Below are positions 18,483 to 28,015 of a DNA stretch of 64,000 bases, one piece after another. Source of the DNA: Methylomicrobium sp051061015. Its GTDB lineage: Bacteria; Pseudomonadota; Gammaproteobacteria; Methylococcales; Methylomonadaceae. The DNA lies in assembly GCA_051061015.1 (NCBI GenBank), contig JBPFEG010000013.1:124001-188000 (forward strand), read 5' to 3'. The stretch's first letter is position 1; each line of letters opens with the position of its first letter. The position numbers and the translations under genes were made by a program. The notes beneath the pieces were generated by a model that saw only the letters and a list, made by a program, of their open reading frames with translations, ran no database searches and was not told the origin of the DNA.

Positions 18483-21002
18483 ATGAAAACTAATGCCTTC
18501 TTTCGGCCGGACATGGCCACCAAGCTCGACGGTCTGGCCGAGCTTGCCTTCGACTGCAGTTACACGTGGGCGCACGGCGCTGACGAAATCTGGTGCGAAC
18601 TGGATGACCAATTGTGGAAACTGACCCGAAACCCCTGGCTGGTGCTCCAATCGGTCTCGTATTCGCATCTCGAAAAATTGGCCGAAAATCCGGATTTTTG
18701 CCAAAAACTGCGCACGATCGTGTCGGCGCACCGGCTGGCTTTATCCGAGAACCGCTGGTTCCAGCAGCATTACCAGCAGCAGACCGCACTGAAGAAGATC
18801 GCCTATTTCAGCATGGAATTCGGGCTTAGCGAGGCTTTACCGATTTATTCCGGCGGACTCGGGCTATTGGCCGGCGATCATTTGAAAGCGTCCAGCGATC
18901 TGGGCCTGCCATTGGTCGGCATCGGCCTTCTCTATCAAAACGGCTATTTTCGCCAGGACTTCGATGCGCACGGCAACCAGATTGCGCTTTATCCTTCCAG
19001 TAATACCAGCGATCTGCCGGTCGCGCCGGTGCGCGATGCGAACGGCGAATGGCTGCGCATCAAGATGTTGACGCCCTATCAACTGTGGGTACGCGTCTGG
19101 CAGGCGCAAATCGGCCGCATCACGCTGTATCTGCTCGATACGAACGACCCTATCAATCATCCGGTCGATCGCTGTATTACCACCGAACTTTACGGCGGCG
19201 GTTCAAACCACCGCCTGGCGCAGGAAATTCTGCTCGGCATCGGGGGGTGGCGCGTGTTGCAGGCGCTGGGCATCACGCCCGACGTATGCCACCTGAACGA
19301 GGGCCACGCCGCTTTCGTAGTGCTGGAGCGGGCACGCGATCTGATGCGTGAGAAAAACATCGATTTTGCGACTGCCTTAACGATGACCCGTGCCGGCAAT
19401 CTGTTTACCACGCATACGCCGGTCGAAGCCGGCTTCGACCGGTTCAGCCCGGAACTGATCAACAATCAGCTGGGACTGTATGCGGAAGAACTCGGTATCC
19501 ATATGGCGACGCTGCTGAGTCTCGGCAGAGCCCCGGACAACAGCGATCCTCAAGCCTTGTTCAATATGGCTTATCTGGCGATACGCGGCAGCGCCGCGAT
19601 CAATGGCGTCAGCCGATTGCACGGAGAAGTCAGCCGAAATATATTTACACCGCTGTTTCCAAACTGGTCCCGCCATGACATTCCTGTCACACATGTGACC
19701 AACGGGGTTCATGTACCGGCCTGGGATTCCAAAGAAGCGGACGAATTATGGACGCATCAGTGCGGCAAGAGCCGCTGGCTTTGCGACCCGGACATTCTGG
19801 GCAAAAACTTCAATCGCGTAGGGGATCAGGAACTCTGGAACATGCGCGCCAAAAATCGCGACCGCCTGGTTCATTTCGTACGCGACGAGTACAGTCGCGA
19901 AATCAACATTCACAGCAATTTACCAGAAGCTGAGCTGGAAAAACGCGTCCTGCGCCTGTTCGATCCAAACGTGATGACGATCGGCTTTGCGCGCCGCTTT
20001 GCGACCTATAAGCGCCCGAATCTGCTGTTGACCGATCCGGACCGGCTGGCGCGCATTCTGTGCAATTCCGCAAGGCCCGTACAGCTGGTCGTCTCCGGCA
20101 AGGCGCACCCTGCCGATATGCCGGGACAGCAGTTGATCAAGGACTGGCATCAGTTCATGCGCCGGCCCGAAATCCGCGAGCGGGCGGTATTCCTGAGCGA
20201 TTACGATATGATCACCGCGGAATACCTGGTTCAAGGCGTCGATCTGTGGATCAATACGCCGAAGCGGCCGTGGGAAGCCTGCGGCACCAGCGGAATGAAA
20301 ATTCTGGTCAACGGCGGCCTGAATGTTTCCGAACTGGACGGGTGGTGGGCGGAGGCCTATACCCCCGAAGCGGGGTGGGCCTTGAACGGCAACGAAGTGG
20401 GACACAGCGATGAGGAACAGGCCGAGATGCTTTATTGCCTTCTTGAACAAGAGATCGTGCCAGCCTTCTATGAGCGCAATGAAAACGGCATCCCAGAACG
20501 CTGGACGAAAAAAATGCGGGCCAGTATGAGCCTGCTGACCCCGTATTTCTCCGCCAACCGGATGGTCAGGGAATATACCGAACGCTTTTATATGCCCTTG
20601 GCCGCGCATTATTATCAACGAACCGCGATGGATGGGGAACTGGGTAAAAGGCTGGCTCAATGGCTGCAGCACCTGTATGACTTCTGGCCAAAAATCCATG
20701 TCGAGCAGGTACAGGCCGAAGATCAGGGCGCTCAGCAGACATTCAGACTGCATGTCTACCTGGGCGATCTGACTGCCGAGGATGTTTCGGTGCAACTGTT
20801 TTCCGAACCCTCCGCCGACCTTCAGGAAAACATTCATCAAATCCCGATCGACCACCCGATTCCGGGAGCGGTGAACGGCTATGTGTACAGCACCTCGATT
20901 CCTGCGGTCCGCCCGATTCATGACTACACCCCCCGCATTATTCCACGCCATCCGGACTGTCTGATTCCGATCGAGACGCAGCATGTATTGTGGATAAAGT
21001 AA
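18483..21002 (+). CDS. glgP: Alpha-glucan (glycogen) phosphorylase
   Basis: An 839-residue PLP enzyme that releases glucose-1-phosphate from glycogen. It belongs to the TIGR02094-type phosphorylases: an N-terminal DUF3417-like region (LAELAFDCSYTWAHGADEIW) precedes the catalytic fold. The PLP lysine lies in GTSGMK near residue 606, with EACGTSGMKILVNGG and the active-site FSMEFGLSE and YSGGLGLLAGDHLK also present. Type I methanotrophs commonly store glycogen, so a catabolic phosphorylase fits. Its stop codon overlaps the next gene's ATG by one base (TAATG). Confidence 0.93.
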   Translation: MKTNAFFRPDMATKLDGLAELAFDCSYTWAHGADEIWCELDDQLWKLTRNPWLVLQSVSYSHLEKLAENPDFCQKLRTIVSAHRLALSENRWFQQHYQQQTALKKIAYFSMEFGLSEALPIYSGGLGLLAGDHLKASSDLGLPLVGIGLLYQNGYFRQDFDAHGNQIALYPSSNTSDLPVAPVRDANGEWLRIKMLTPYQLWVRVWQAQIGRITLYLLDTNDPINHPVDRCITTELYGGGSNHRLAQEILLGIGGWRVLQALGITPDVCHLNEGHAAFVVLERARDLMREKNIDFATALTMTRAGNLFTTHTPVEAGFDRFSPELINNQLGLYAEELGIHMATLLSLGRAPDNSDPQALFNMAYLAIRGSAAINGVSRLHGEVSRNIFTPLFPNWSRHDIPVTHVTNGVHVPAWDSKEADELWTHQCGKSRWLCDPDILGKNFNRVGDQELWNMRAKNRDRLVHFVRDEYSREINIHSNLPEAELEKRVLRLFDPNVMTIGFARRFATYKRPNLLLTDPDRLARILCNSARPVQLVVSGKAHPADMPGQQLIKDWHQFMRRPEIRERAVFLSDYDMITAEYLVQGVDLWINTPKRPWEACGTSGMKILVNGGLNVSELDGWWAEAYTPEAGWALNGNEVGHSDEEQAEMLYCLLEQEIVPAFYERNENGIPERWTKKMRASMSLLTPYFSANRMVREYTERFYMPLAAHYYQRTAMDGELGKRLAQWLQHLYDFWPKIHVEQVQAEDQGAQQTFRLHVYLGDLTAEDVSVQLFSEPSADLQENIHQIPIDHPIPGAVNGYVYSTSIPAVRPIHDYTPRIIPRHPDCLIPIETQHVLWIK

Positions 21003-21931
21003 TGCCTTCCATGTTTTCCAATAGCGACCAATACCCGGCAGAACCCGATAAGCGTCACCAGATACGAAAAACAGTTAACCTTCCCTATTTCGATGCGCTG
21101 CTGAAACTGCTAAGCGACGGTAATCCCGCCGTCGAACAAAGTTTCGGGCGGCATGTGCATTGGGGATATTGGGAAAATCCGCAGGACGCCGACCTAAGCG
21201 GCGCGGATTTTGCCAAGGCCGCCGAAAACCTGAGTGCAGAGCTCTGCCGCGCTGCCTTGATCAATAACGGTTTATCCGTACTGGATGCCGGCTGCGGATT
21301 CGGGGGCACGATTGCGCATATGAACGAGCATTTCGAGGACATGCGGTTGACCGGTTTGAACCTGGACTCTCGTCAGCTGCAACGCGCCAGGGAACAGGTC
21401 ATATCCCAATCGCGGAATCGGATCGAATTTGTTCAGGGCAATGCCTGTCAGCTGCCGTTTCCGGATCAATGTTTCGATGTTTTGCTCGCCGTCGAATGTA
21501 TTTTTCATTTTCCGAGCCGTGAACAGTTTTTCCGGGAAGCCTGGCGTGTGCTGAAACCCGACGGCATTCTCGCCTTATCCGATTTCATTCCGGCGCCGGT
21601 CATCGTTCCGTTCGCGAAAATCAGACTGCCCGAGCGCTTGAGCCGCGGATTTTACGGCAAATGCAACGTGCACTATACACAGAAAGCTTATCGGCAATTG
21701 GCCGACAGCTCCCGATTTACGCTCCTAAGCGAACAGGACATTACCGGTAACACGCTTCCCACCTATTCTTACCTGAGACGCCTTGCCTGGCAGACCTCCT
21801 ATTTCAATGGATTCGCCATGATTGAAACCCTGGCATTGGAACTGTTGAGCCGGTTCGAATTGATCAAATACTCTATTTTTGCCTTTCAAAAGAAAAATGA
21901 GCCGAATGATTCACGCCCTTCACCGGTATAA
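21002..21931 (+). CDS. Class I SAM-dependent methyltransferase
   Basis: A cytoplasmic methyltransferase of about 309 residues. The SAM site is clear: motif I VLDAGCGFGGTIAHM, an acidic residue in GLNLDSRQ, QGNACQLPFPD and the post-motif FREAWRVLKPDGILALSD. The region after SAM binding resembles small-molecule C/O-methyltransferases of the tocopherol/rebeccamycin type, so the acceptor is probably a hydrophobic metabolite, but it is not identifiable here. The ATG at 21002 overlaps the glgP stop; a GTG at 20990 would add four residues. Coupling to glgP suggests co-expression, without an obvious shared pathway. Confidence 0.8.
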   Translation: MPSMFSNSDQYPAEPDKRHQIRKTVNLPYFDALLKLLSDGNPAVEQSFGRHVHWGYWENPQDADLSGADFAKAAENLSAELCRAALINNGLSVLDAGCGFGGTIAHMNEHFEDMRLTGLNLDSRQLQRAREQVISQSRNRIEFVQGNACQLPFPDQCFDVLLAVECIFHFPSREQFFREAWRVLKPDGILALSDFIPAPVIVPFAKIRLPERLSRGFYGKCNVHYTQKAYRQLADSSRFTLLSEQDITGNTLPTYSYLRRLAWQTSYFNGFAMIETLALELLSRFELIKYSIFAFQKKNEPNDSRPSPV

Positions 21932-22259
21932 CCTGACCGGCGCGATTGACAGTTCTACTCCGACGTCAAAGTAGAGCATAGCCTGAAACCGGGATAGAGA
22001 ATAGCTCAACTTGACATATTCATCGGCCAAACGAAAAGCTTATTTCGAACCGAAGGGATTGCTTGACAGTGGAACTTACTCGAATCCAAGATAGCCCTAT
22101 TTACATCCTTCATTAGCGGACTGTAGAGATCACACCCGAGACACTTGCATGACCTTCGCTCGTCAATGGCGAAGCGCTGACCGAGCGCTTGTCTTGTAAT
22201 CTTAATGGCCGGTTCTGAGAGAGTGTTTCTTCCACCCCACACGCTGATAAGAGCAAAAA
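21932..22259. other. Intergenic region before the chemosensory gene
   Basis: In these 328 bases I find no gene, RNA or clear promoter. Two TTGACA-like hexamers (near 22011 and 22063) lack a matching -10 box. The only open frame, on the minus strand at 22006-22242, shows no recognisable content. Confidence 0.5.
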
Positions 22260-22958
22260 ATGGTGGTTAATAAAGACAATCGGCAGCAAGTACCGGCCTT
22301 TCCGGTGGTCGGCATCGGCGCTTCCGCCGGCGGCATCGAGGCCCTGAAAAGCTTGTTCAGTACGCTGCCTCCCCGGACCGGCCTGGCCTTTGTGGTGGTG
22401 CAACACCTTTTGCCCGAGCATCCGAGCTATCTTGCCGAACTGATCGGGAAAGCGTGCGTGTTGCCCGTCTGTGAAGCCCAGAACGGCATGACGCTGGAAC
22501 CCGATCACGTCTATATCATCGCTCCCGGTGATTTGCTTACGCTGGAAGGAGGGGTTTTACGCTGCTGCCTGTTCGGGGGCCCTGGACCATCCGGTATCGA
22601 CCTGATCGATACGTTTTTCGAGAGTCTGGCCAAGACGTGGGGCTCCCAAGCCCGGGCGGTCGTCCTGTCCGGGACGGGGACTGACGGCGCGGCGGGCGCG
22701 ATGCTGATCAAGCAGGCAGGCGGCAAGGTCGTCGTGCAGGATCCGGAGACCGCCCTGTATGACGGGATGCCTTCCGCTGCGATCGCGACCGGCATGGTGG
22801 ACCACGTGCTGCCGGTGGAATCTATCGCGCAGGCGTTGCTAACCGGCGCCTCAACGCCTTCTGTTAATACGGGATTAGAACGCGTAGAGAACGCCGACGT
22901 CGCGGAATCGCTAGACAAGATATTATCCCTGATAAGCCGCCGGTCCGGTTTTGATTAG
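22260..22958 (+). CDS. CheB methylesterase domain, N-terminal piece of an interrupted CheB-CheR sensor
   Basis: Residues 12-190 form a complete CheB-type methylesterase domain with its catalytic triad: Ser22 (GASAGG), His49 (VVQHL) and Asp142 (GTGTDGA). There is no receiver domain. The last residues, ILSLISRRSGFD, are the normal entry into a CheR N-terminal domain, but the next codon is TAG (22956-22958). The same frame then continues with SGYKVAPLLWRIQQR, which is CheR sequence. The gene is therefore the 5' part of a CheB-CheR-PAS hybrid cut by an in-frame amber codon. A free CheB domain could still fold. Confidence 0.75.
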   Translation: MVVNKDNRQQVPAFPVVGIGASAGGIEALKSLFSTLPPRTGLAFVVVQHLLPEHPSYLAELIGKACVLPVCEAQNGMTLEPDHVYIIAPGDLLTLEGGVLRCCLFGGPGPSGIDLIDTFFESLAKTWGSQARAVVLSGTGTDGAAGAMLIKQAGGKVVVQDPETALYDGMPSAAIATGMVDHVLPVESIAQALLTGASTPSVNTGLERVENADVAESLDKILSLISRRSGFD

Positions 22959-25900
22959 AGCGGTTATAAGGTCGCGCCGCTGCTCTGGCGGATTCAGCAA
23001 CGTAAAGATTTCCGCAGAGCCAAGCATTTTCAGGATTACGCCGCGCTGCTGCACGATGATCCGGCCGAGTTGGAGAAATTGATTCAGTCCATTCCGATTC
23101 ATGTCACCGAGTTTTTTCGTGATCCGGAGGCATGGGACGTGCTGACGCAGTCTGTGCTGATTCCGTTGATACAAGGGTACGCCGGCAATCGTTCACTGCG
23201 TATCTGGACGCCGGCCTGTTCAACTGGCGAGGAAGCCTATTCGCTCGCGATGCTGCTGACCGAACAGATGGAGCAATGGGAGAAGCCGGTCGATTTCCGT
23301 ATTTTTGCAACCGACTCATCGTCCGACATTATCGCGCGTGCAAGCGACGGCGTATTCTCCACGGCCGCCATTCAGGCATTGTCACCGGCGCGCCGGGAAC
23401 GCTTCTTCTATGCAGCCGATGGCAAATACCGGGTCAAAAAGAGCCTCAGGGAAAAGCTGGTGTTCGCACCGCAACACCTGCTTGCGGATCCGGCTTTTTC
23501 GGACCTGGACCTGGTCACCTGCCGAAATATTCTGATCTACCTGAAACCGGCCGCCATTGAGCAGGTATTGACGCAGCTGCATTCGTCTTTACGAATGGGG
23601 GGCTATTTGTTCCTCGGCCGAAGCGAATCCCTGTCCCCGAAACAACACGGTTTTGAAGTTGTCTCCTTATCGTGGCACCTCTATCGGAAAATCGGCCCGT
23701 TGACAGGGGTTGATATCCCGCTTCCGAAACGCCTGGAGCGTCTGCTCCAACCCTCCCCCCCCCCCCCCGCGCGGGCAGCGGAAAGGGCGCATCAGGCGAT
23801 CCTGGAAAAATTTGAGCTGCCCTCCGTGCTGATCGATGACCAGTTCAACGTGCTGCGCGTCTTCGGCGATACCGACGCTTTCTTGCATCTGCCGGCGGGC
23901 CAGCCGACCCTGAACCTGCTGGAGCTGGCCAAGCCGTCATTAAGGAACGATCTTGAGAGGGCGGCCGCACAGGCTTTTACCGAGGGCCAGGCAGTGAACG
24001 TGGACGGGCTTGTCGACACCGCAGGCGGAGAGTCCGCGTTAAGCCTGCGACTGACGCCTCTCCAGCAGGGGGAGGACGGGCGCTCCCTCCGCCTGTTGGT
24101 TTCATTTGTGCGCACACAACCGACGCGCGATCGCCGGTCAGGGCAAGACGCCGGCACTGAACCGCCCCCAGACAATACGGCCGAGCAACCGCCTGATAAT
24201 TGGCAAGACGCGTTCCGCCTCACGATCGAGGAGCTTGAGACCTCCGGGGAAGAATTGCAGGTGCTGAACGAAGAGCTCCGGACCGTCAATAATCAACTGA
24301 ATCTCAGCAACGAAGAAGTCAACAAGATCAACGCGCAGCTGCGCGACAAGATCCTGGCGCTGGAAACCCAGAGCCAGGTGCTCAGCAGTGGGGCGGTCAT
24401 GACCTTGTTCCTGGACCAAGAACTGCGCGTCCAGTGGTTCACGTCGGCCATCACCGCCCTGTTTCCGCTACGCCTGGCCGATACCGGACGGGAAATTACC
24501 GATTTTAGGCCGAAGTTTGAGAATCCCGGGTTTATCGACGATGTCCAGGCGGTGATGCAAACCGGCGAGTTGCGCGAAAACGAGGTGCGTACTAGCGAGG
24601 GGCGCTGGTTTTCATGCCGCATTCGCCCGTTCCGCGCGGGCGAAGCCGCCGCTACAGGCGTTGCGATCACCTTCAACGACATCACCGAGCTCAAGCATTA
24701 CGAGGAGCGCGTCGTCCGCCGCAATGCGGTGCTCAAAGGCATCGCCCGCATCTTTCGGAAAGCCCTGACTTGCCAGAACGAGGAGGAACTCGGCCATATC
24801 TGCCTCGATGTCGCCCAGGAAGTGACCCAAAGCCGGCTCGGCTTTATCGGGGAGGTCAATCCTCTCACGCATCGGCTGGATACCCTCGCGATCAGTGATC
24901 CCGTCGGGGAAGCCGGTCGGATGCCCGTCGGTTCCGGGCAGGACCCAAACCTCCCGCCGATCAACGTCGAGATGGATGACCTTTATGAGCGGGTGCTGCG
25001 GGACGGCAAGAGTCTGATCATCAATGAGCCGTCTTTACACCCTGACCCCATCGGTACGCCGCCGGGCCATCCGCTGCTGAAAGCCTTCCTGGGCGTTCCG
25101 TTGCTCCAGGTCGGGCAGACCTTTGGAATGATCGGTCTGAGTAACCGCAAGGGCGGCTACGAAGCGGAACACAGAGAGGCTGTCGAGGCGCTCGCGCCAG
25201 TCATCGTACTCGCCTTTCTCCGCAAAAGGGCCGAAGATGCGCTGAGTGCCGAGCTCGTGGCAATGAAGCATTTGCACGTCCTGAGCAGTGTGGCCCTGAC
25301 GGACATCAGTTTTCAGCAATTGCTGGAGGCGGCGTTGGATGCGATGATGGCGCTGCATGATGCCGATTTCGGCTATGTACAGATGTACGATCCCCAAACC
25401 AAGACACTGCAAATCGAGGTGCAGCGTGGCTTCGCCCCCGGGTTCACGGAGCATCTTGCCGAAGTGGATGCGCAAGAGGCGACTGCTTCCGGCAGGGCGT
25501 TGGCCAGCGATGAGCGGATCATAGTCGAAGATGTGGAGAAGGCTCCGGCCGACGTGCCGTGGGTGGAAGTGGCCCGCCGGGCAGGATATCGGGCCCTGCA
25601 ATCGACGCCTTTACTGATGCCGGACGGTAAACCGATCGGGATGTTGTCTACTCATTTTCGCCAACCCCGGCGCTTTACCGAAGCCGAGCTGACGCTGACC
25701 AATCTGTTCGCCCGTGAGATTGCCCGGATAATCGCCCACGCCCGCGCAGAAGCCGCCCTGCGCGAGAGCGAGCACAAATACCGAGAGCTGTTCAATTTGA
25801 TCGACGAAGGCTTCTGCATCATCGAGGTGCTCTTCGACGCCCACCACCAGCCGGTCGATTACCGCTTCCTCGAAGTCAACACGGCCTTCGAACAACAGAC

Positions 25901-26174
25901 CGGCCTGATCGATGATGCGGCAGGCAAAACGATGCGTTCACTCCGACCTGATCACGAGGAACACTGGTTCGAAATCTATGGCCGGATTGCCTTGACCGGC
26001 GAGCCGATACGCTTTGAGAAGCCCGACCTTGCGCTGGGCCGGTTATATGCAGTCTATGCCTTCAGGATAGGCCATCCCGACGAGCATAATAAGGTGGCGA
26101 TTTTGTTCCGGGATATTACAGAGCGAGATCAGTCTCTTGAGAAAAAACCTTTCCACGCCCTAGGGCATGTATGA
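22959..26174 (+). pseudogene. CheR-PAS-GAF-GAF-PAS part of the interrupted chemosensory hybrid
   Basis: This continues the frame of the CheB piece after the amber codon. Domain order: CheR N- and C-terminal methyltransferase domains (TEFFRDPEAWD, ACSTGEEAYSLAMLL, CRNILIYLKP), a PAS-like region, a coiled coil rich in EELQVLNEELRTVNNQL, a PAS domain ending FNDITELKHYEE, two GAF domains, and a last PAS domain ending LFRDITERDQ. It then stops after about 12 unrelated residues, without a kinase or cyclase. The first possible start after the amber codon is TTG at 23070, inside CheR, and no ribosome-binding site is evident. Simplest reading: a decaying gene, or a base error at 22956-22958. Base composition looks more GC-rich than its neighbours. 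Confidence 0.7.
23755..23768. repeat. Poly-C tract (14 C) within the chemosensory gene
   Basis: Fourteen consecutive C bases encode part of a proline run (PSPPPP) between the CheR and first PAS regions. The frame is intact at this length; gain or loss of one or two bases would frameshift the downstream sensor half. Confidence 0.9.
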
Positions 26175-26567
26175 GAATCGGTATCTGCATCGGCAAGCAC
26201 AACGGGTGGCTGCATTGACGGCAAAAGCTCTATCCTGGTCACGATTACGAAATGATTCACTGGGAACGGTCAGCTTGCCATCAGGATATTGTTGGGGAGC
26301 ATAAATTAGTATGAGGTAATTGACTGCCTGAGCATCTTCATCTGTTTCAGGTTGGGCGGAGTTACAGAAACTCCAGGTGCGCGCGACTGCAATTCCGGCA
26401 ATGCCCGGTTTTGTAGAGGTTAACGTACAATTTTTTCCTAATTCTGTGTTTCCCCCTTATAGCGATACAAACCGGACAGCAGCAACATGCTGAGCCAGAA
26501 TATCCGTTTGAACCACGTCTCCAGCAAGGATGACAGCCCCATTGTCAGCGACGCGAAAGCTCCACCG
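26175..26567. other. Intergenic region between the sensor gene and lpd
   Basis: These 393 bases contain no firm gene. On the minus strand, 26160-26456 is open for 98 codons but has no start codon near its 5' end; its composition resembles a decayed coding sequence that I cannot identify. Also on the minus strand, 26438-26542 could encode a 34-residue peptide with one hydrophobic stretch (IFWLSMLLLSGLY), 25 bases after lpd, but it has no good ribosome-binding site. Neither is called as a gene. Confidence 0.5.
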
Positions 26568-28013
26568 TCACTGAATCATCGGCAAATGCAGCGCCATTTT
26601 CTTTAAAGCCAGTGCGCTTTCGTAAAGGGCTTCGGAGAGTGTGGGGTGGGCATGAATCGTCTTTCCAAGATCTTCGCTGCTGGCCGAGAACTCCATCGCG
26701 AGCACTGCTTCGGCAATCAACTCGGACGCATGAGAGCCGATTATGTGCACGCCGAGAATCTTGTCGGTTTCGGCATGCGCGATAATCTTGACCAGACCTT
26801 CGGTGCGCCCCATCGTCAGCGCGCGCGGCGAGGCATTCATCGGGAAAAAACCGACTTTCACCGGCTCACCGAGCGCCCTTAATGCCTGTTCGGTTTGTCC
26901 GACCCAGGCAATCTCCGGCTCGGTATAAATCACGCTCGGCAACAGGTCGTAGTTAATCATCGGATGGAGGCCTGCGATTTGCTCAGCCACAAACACGCCC
27001 TCTTCTATACCCTTATGCGCAAGCATCGGACCCAGCAGGGTCATATCTCCGATCGCATAAACGCCCGGCAAATTGGTCCGGCAGTTTTCATCCACATGCA
27101 CATAGCCTGAATCGTCGAGCAACAGGTCGGCCTCAGGCGCCGCCAGTCCTTCGGAATTGGGCTTACGGCCGATCGCGACAATCATCCGGTCGACGTGAAG
27201 CACATTATCGCCTTCAGAGTCCTGATATTCGATCATCACTTTTTTATCGGTTTTCCTGGCTGAAACTACGCGCGCGCCAAGACGCATTTCCATGCCTTGA
27301 TCGGTAAAGATCCGATAAGCTTCACGTGATATATGCTGGTCCGGCAGATTTAAAAAATTTTCCTGCGCTTCCAATAAAATCACCTCGGAGCCCAAACGGT
27401 TCCAGATGCTGGCAATCTCCAGCCCCTTGATACCGGCGCCGATGATGCCGAGACTCTTCGGCACCGAATCCAGATTTAATGCGTCGCCGGTATCGATAAT
27501 GTACTCCTGATCGAGCGGCGCGCAAGGCAGTGCCAGCGGCCTGGAGCCGGCTGCAAGAATGATGTGATCGGCAGTCAGATAGGAAGCCGCTCCCCCATGC
27601 AGCGGCTGGATTTCCACCAGGCCGGCCTGCAGCAATCTCCCTTTGGCATGGATATGATCGATCTTGTGAAAATTGAATAACCCGGCAATATGCCGATTGA
27701 TCTCCGAAACAATCTGATCCTTCCGCTCAACCATCCGTCCGACGTCGAGCGACAGGTTCTCTACACTGATGCCATGCTGTTTCAGTTCGGAGCTCAACAA
27801 ATGATAAATCTTCGCCGACTCGAGCAAAGCCATCGAAGCGATACAACCCCCATTCAAATAAGCGCCGCCCAGATTGGGTCGACCGGATTTGTCGCTGCAA
27901 CTGTCGATACAGGCAGTTTTCAATCCCAGCTGACCGCAGCGAATTGCGGTAACATAACCGGCTGGGCCCGCGCCAATGATGATTACATCGTATTTCGCTC
28001 GTCGATTCGGCAT
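26568..28013 (-). CDS. lpd: Dihydrolipoamide dehydrogenase-like flavoprotein lacking the redox disulfide
   Basis: By fold and position this is the E3 of 2-oxoglutarate dehydrogenase: FAD site IIGAGPAGYVTAIR, a second nucleotide site, the second FAD motif VYAIGDM, and the C-terminal dimer-interface dyad HAHPTLSEA (His456, Glu461). The active-site segment, normally GGTCLNVGCIPSK, reads GGAYLNGGCIASM: the first cysteine is Tyr52, only Cys57 remains, and the conserved Pro and Lys are Ala and Met. Without the disulfide, dihydrolipoamide oxidation cannot proceed by the known mechanism. The ATG at 28013 lies two bases past the sucB stop; an extended frame to 28055 overlaps sucB and is less likely. 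481 residues. Substrate is uncertain. Confidence 0.9.
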   Translation of the reverse strand: MPNRRAKYDVIIIGAGPAGYVTAIRCGQLGLKTACIDSCSDKSGRPNLGGAYLNGGCIASMALLESAKIYHLLSSELKQHGISVENLSLDVGRMVERKDQIVSEINRHIAGLFNFHKIDHIHAKGRLLQAGLVEIQPLHGGAASYLTADHIILAAGSRPLALPCAPLDQEYIIDTGDALNLDSVPKSLGIIGAGIKGLEIASIWNRLGSEVILLEAQENFLNLPDQHISREAYRIFTDQGMEMRLGARVVSARKTDKKVMIEYQDSEGDNVLHVDRMIVAIGRKPNSEGLAAPEADLLLDDSGYVHVDENCRTNLPGVYAIGDMTLLGPMLAHKGIEEGVFVAEQIAGLHPMINYDLLPSVIYTEPEIAWVGQTEQALRALGEPVKVGFFPMNASPRALTMGRTEGLVKIIAHAETDKILGVHIIGSHASELIAEAVLAMEFSASSEDLGKTIHAHPTLSEALYESALALKKMALHLPMIQ

Positions 28014-28015
28014 GA

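Noticed and set aside
22006..22242. Minus-strand open frame before the sensor gene
   Set aside because: No family resemblance, no promoter or ribosome-binding site, and it fills a gap between unrelated genes.
26160..26456. Minus-strand open frame of 98 codons after the sensor gene
   Set aside because: No start codon near its 5' end and no family recognised; at most a decayed remnant.
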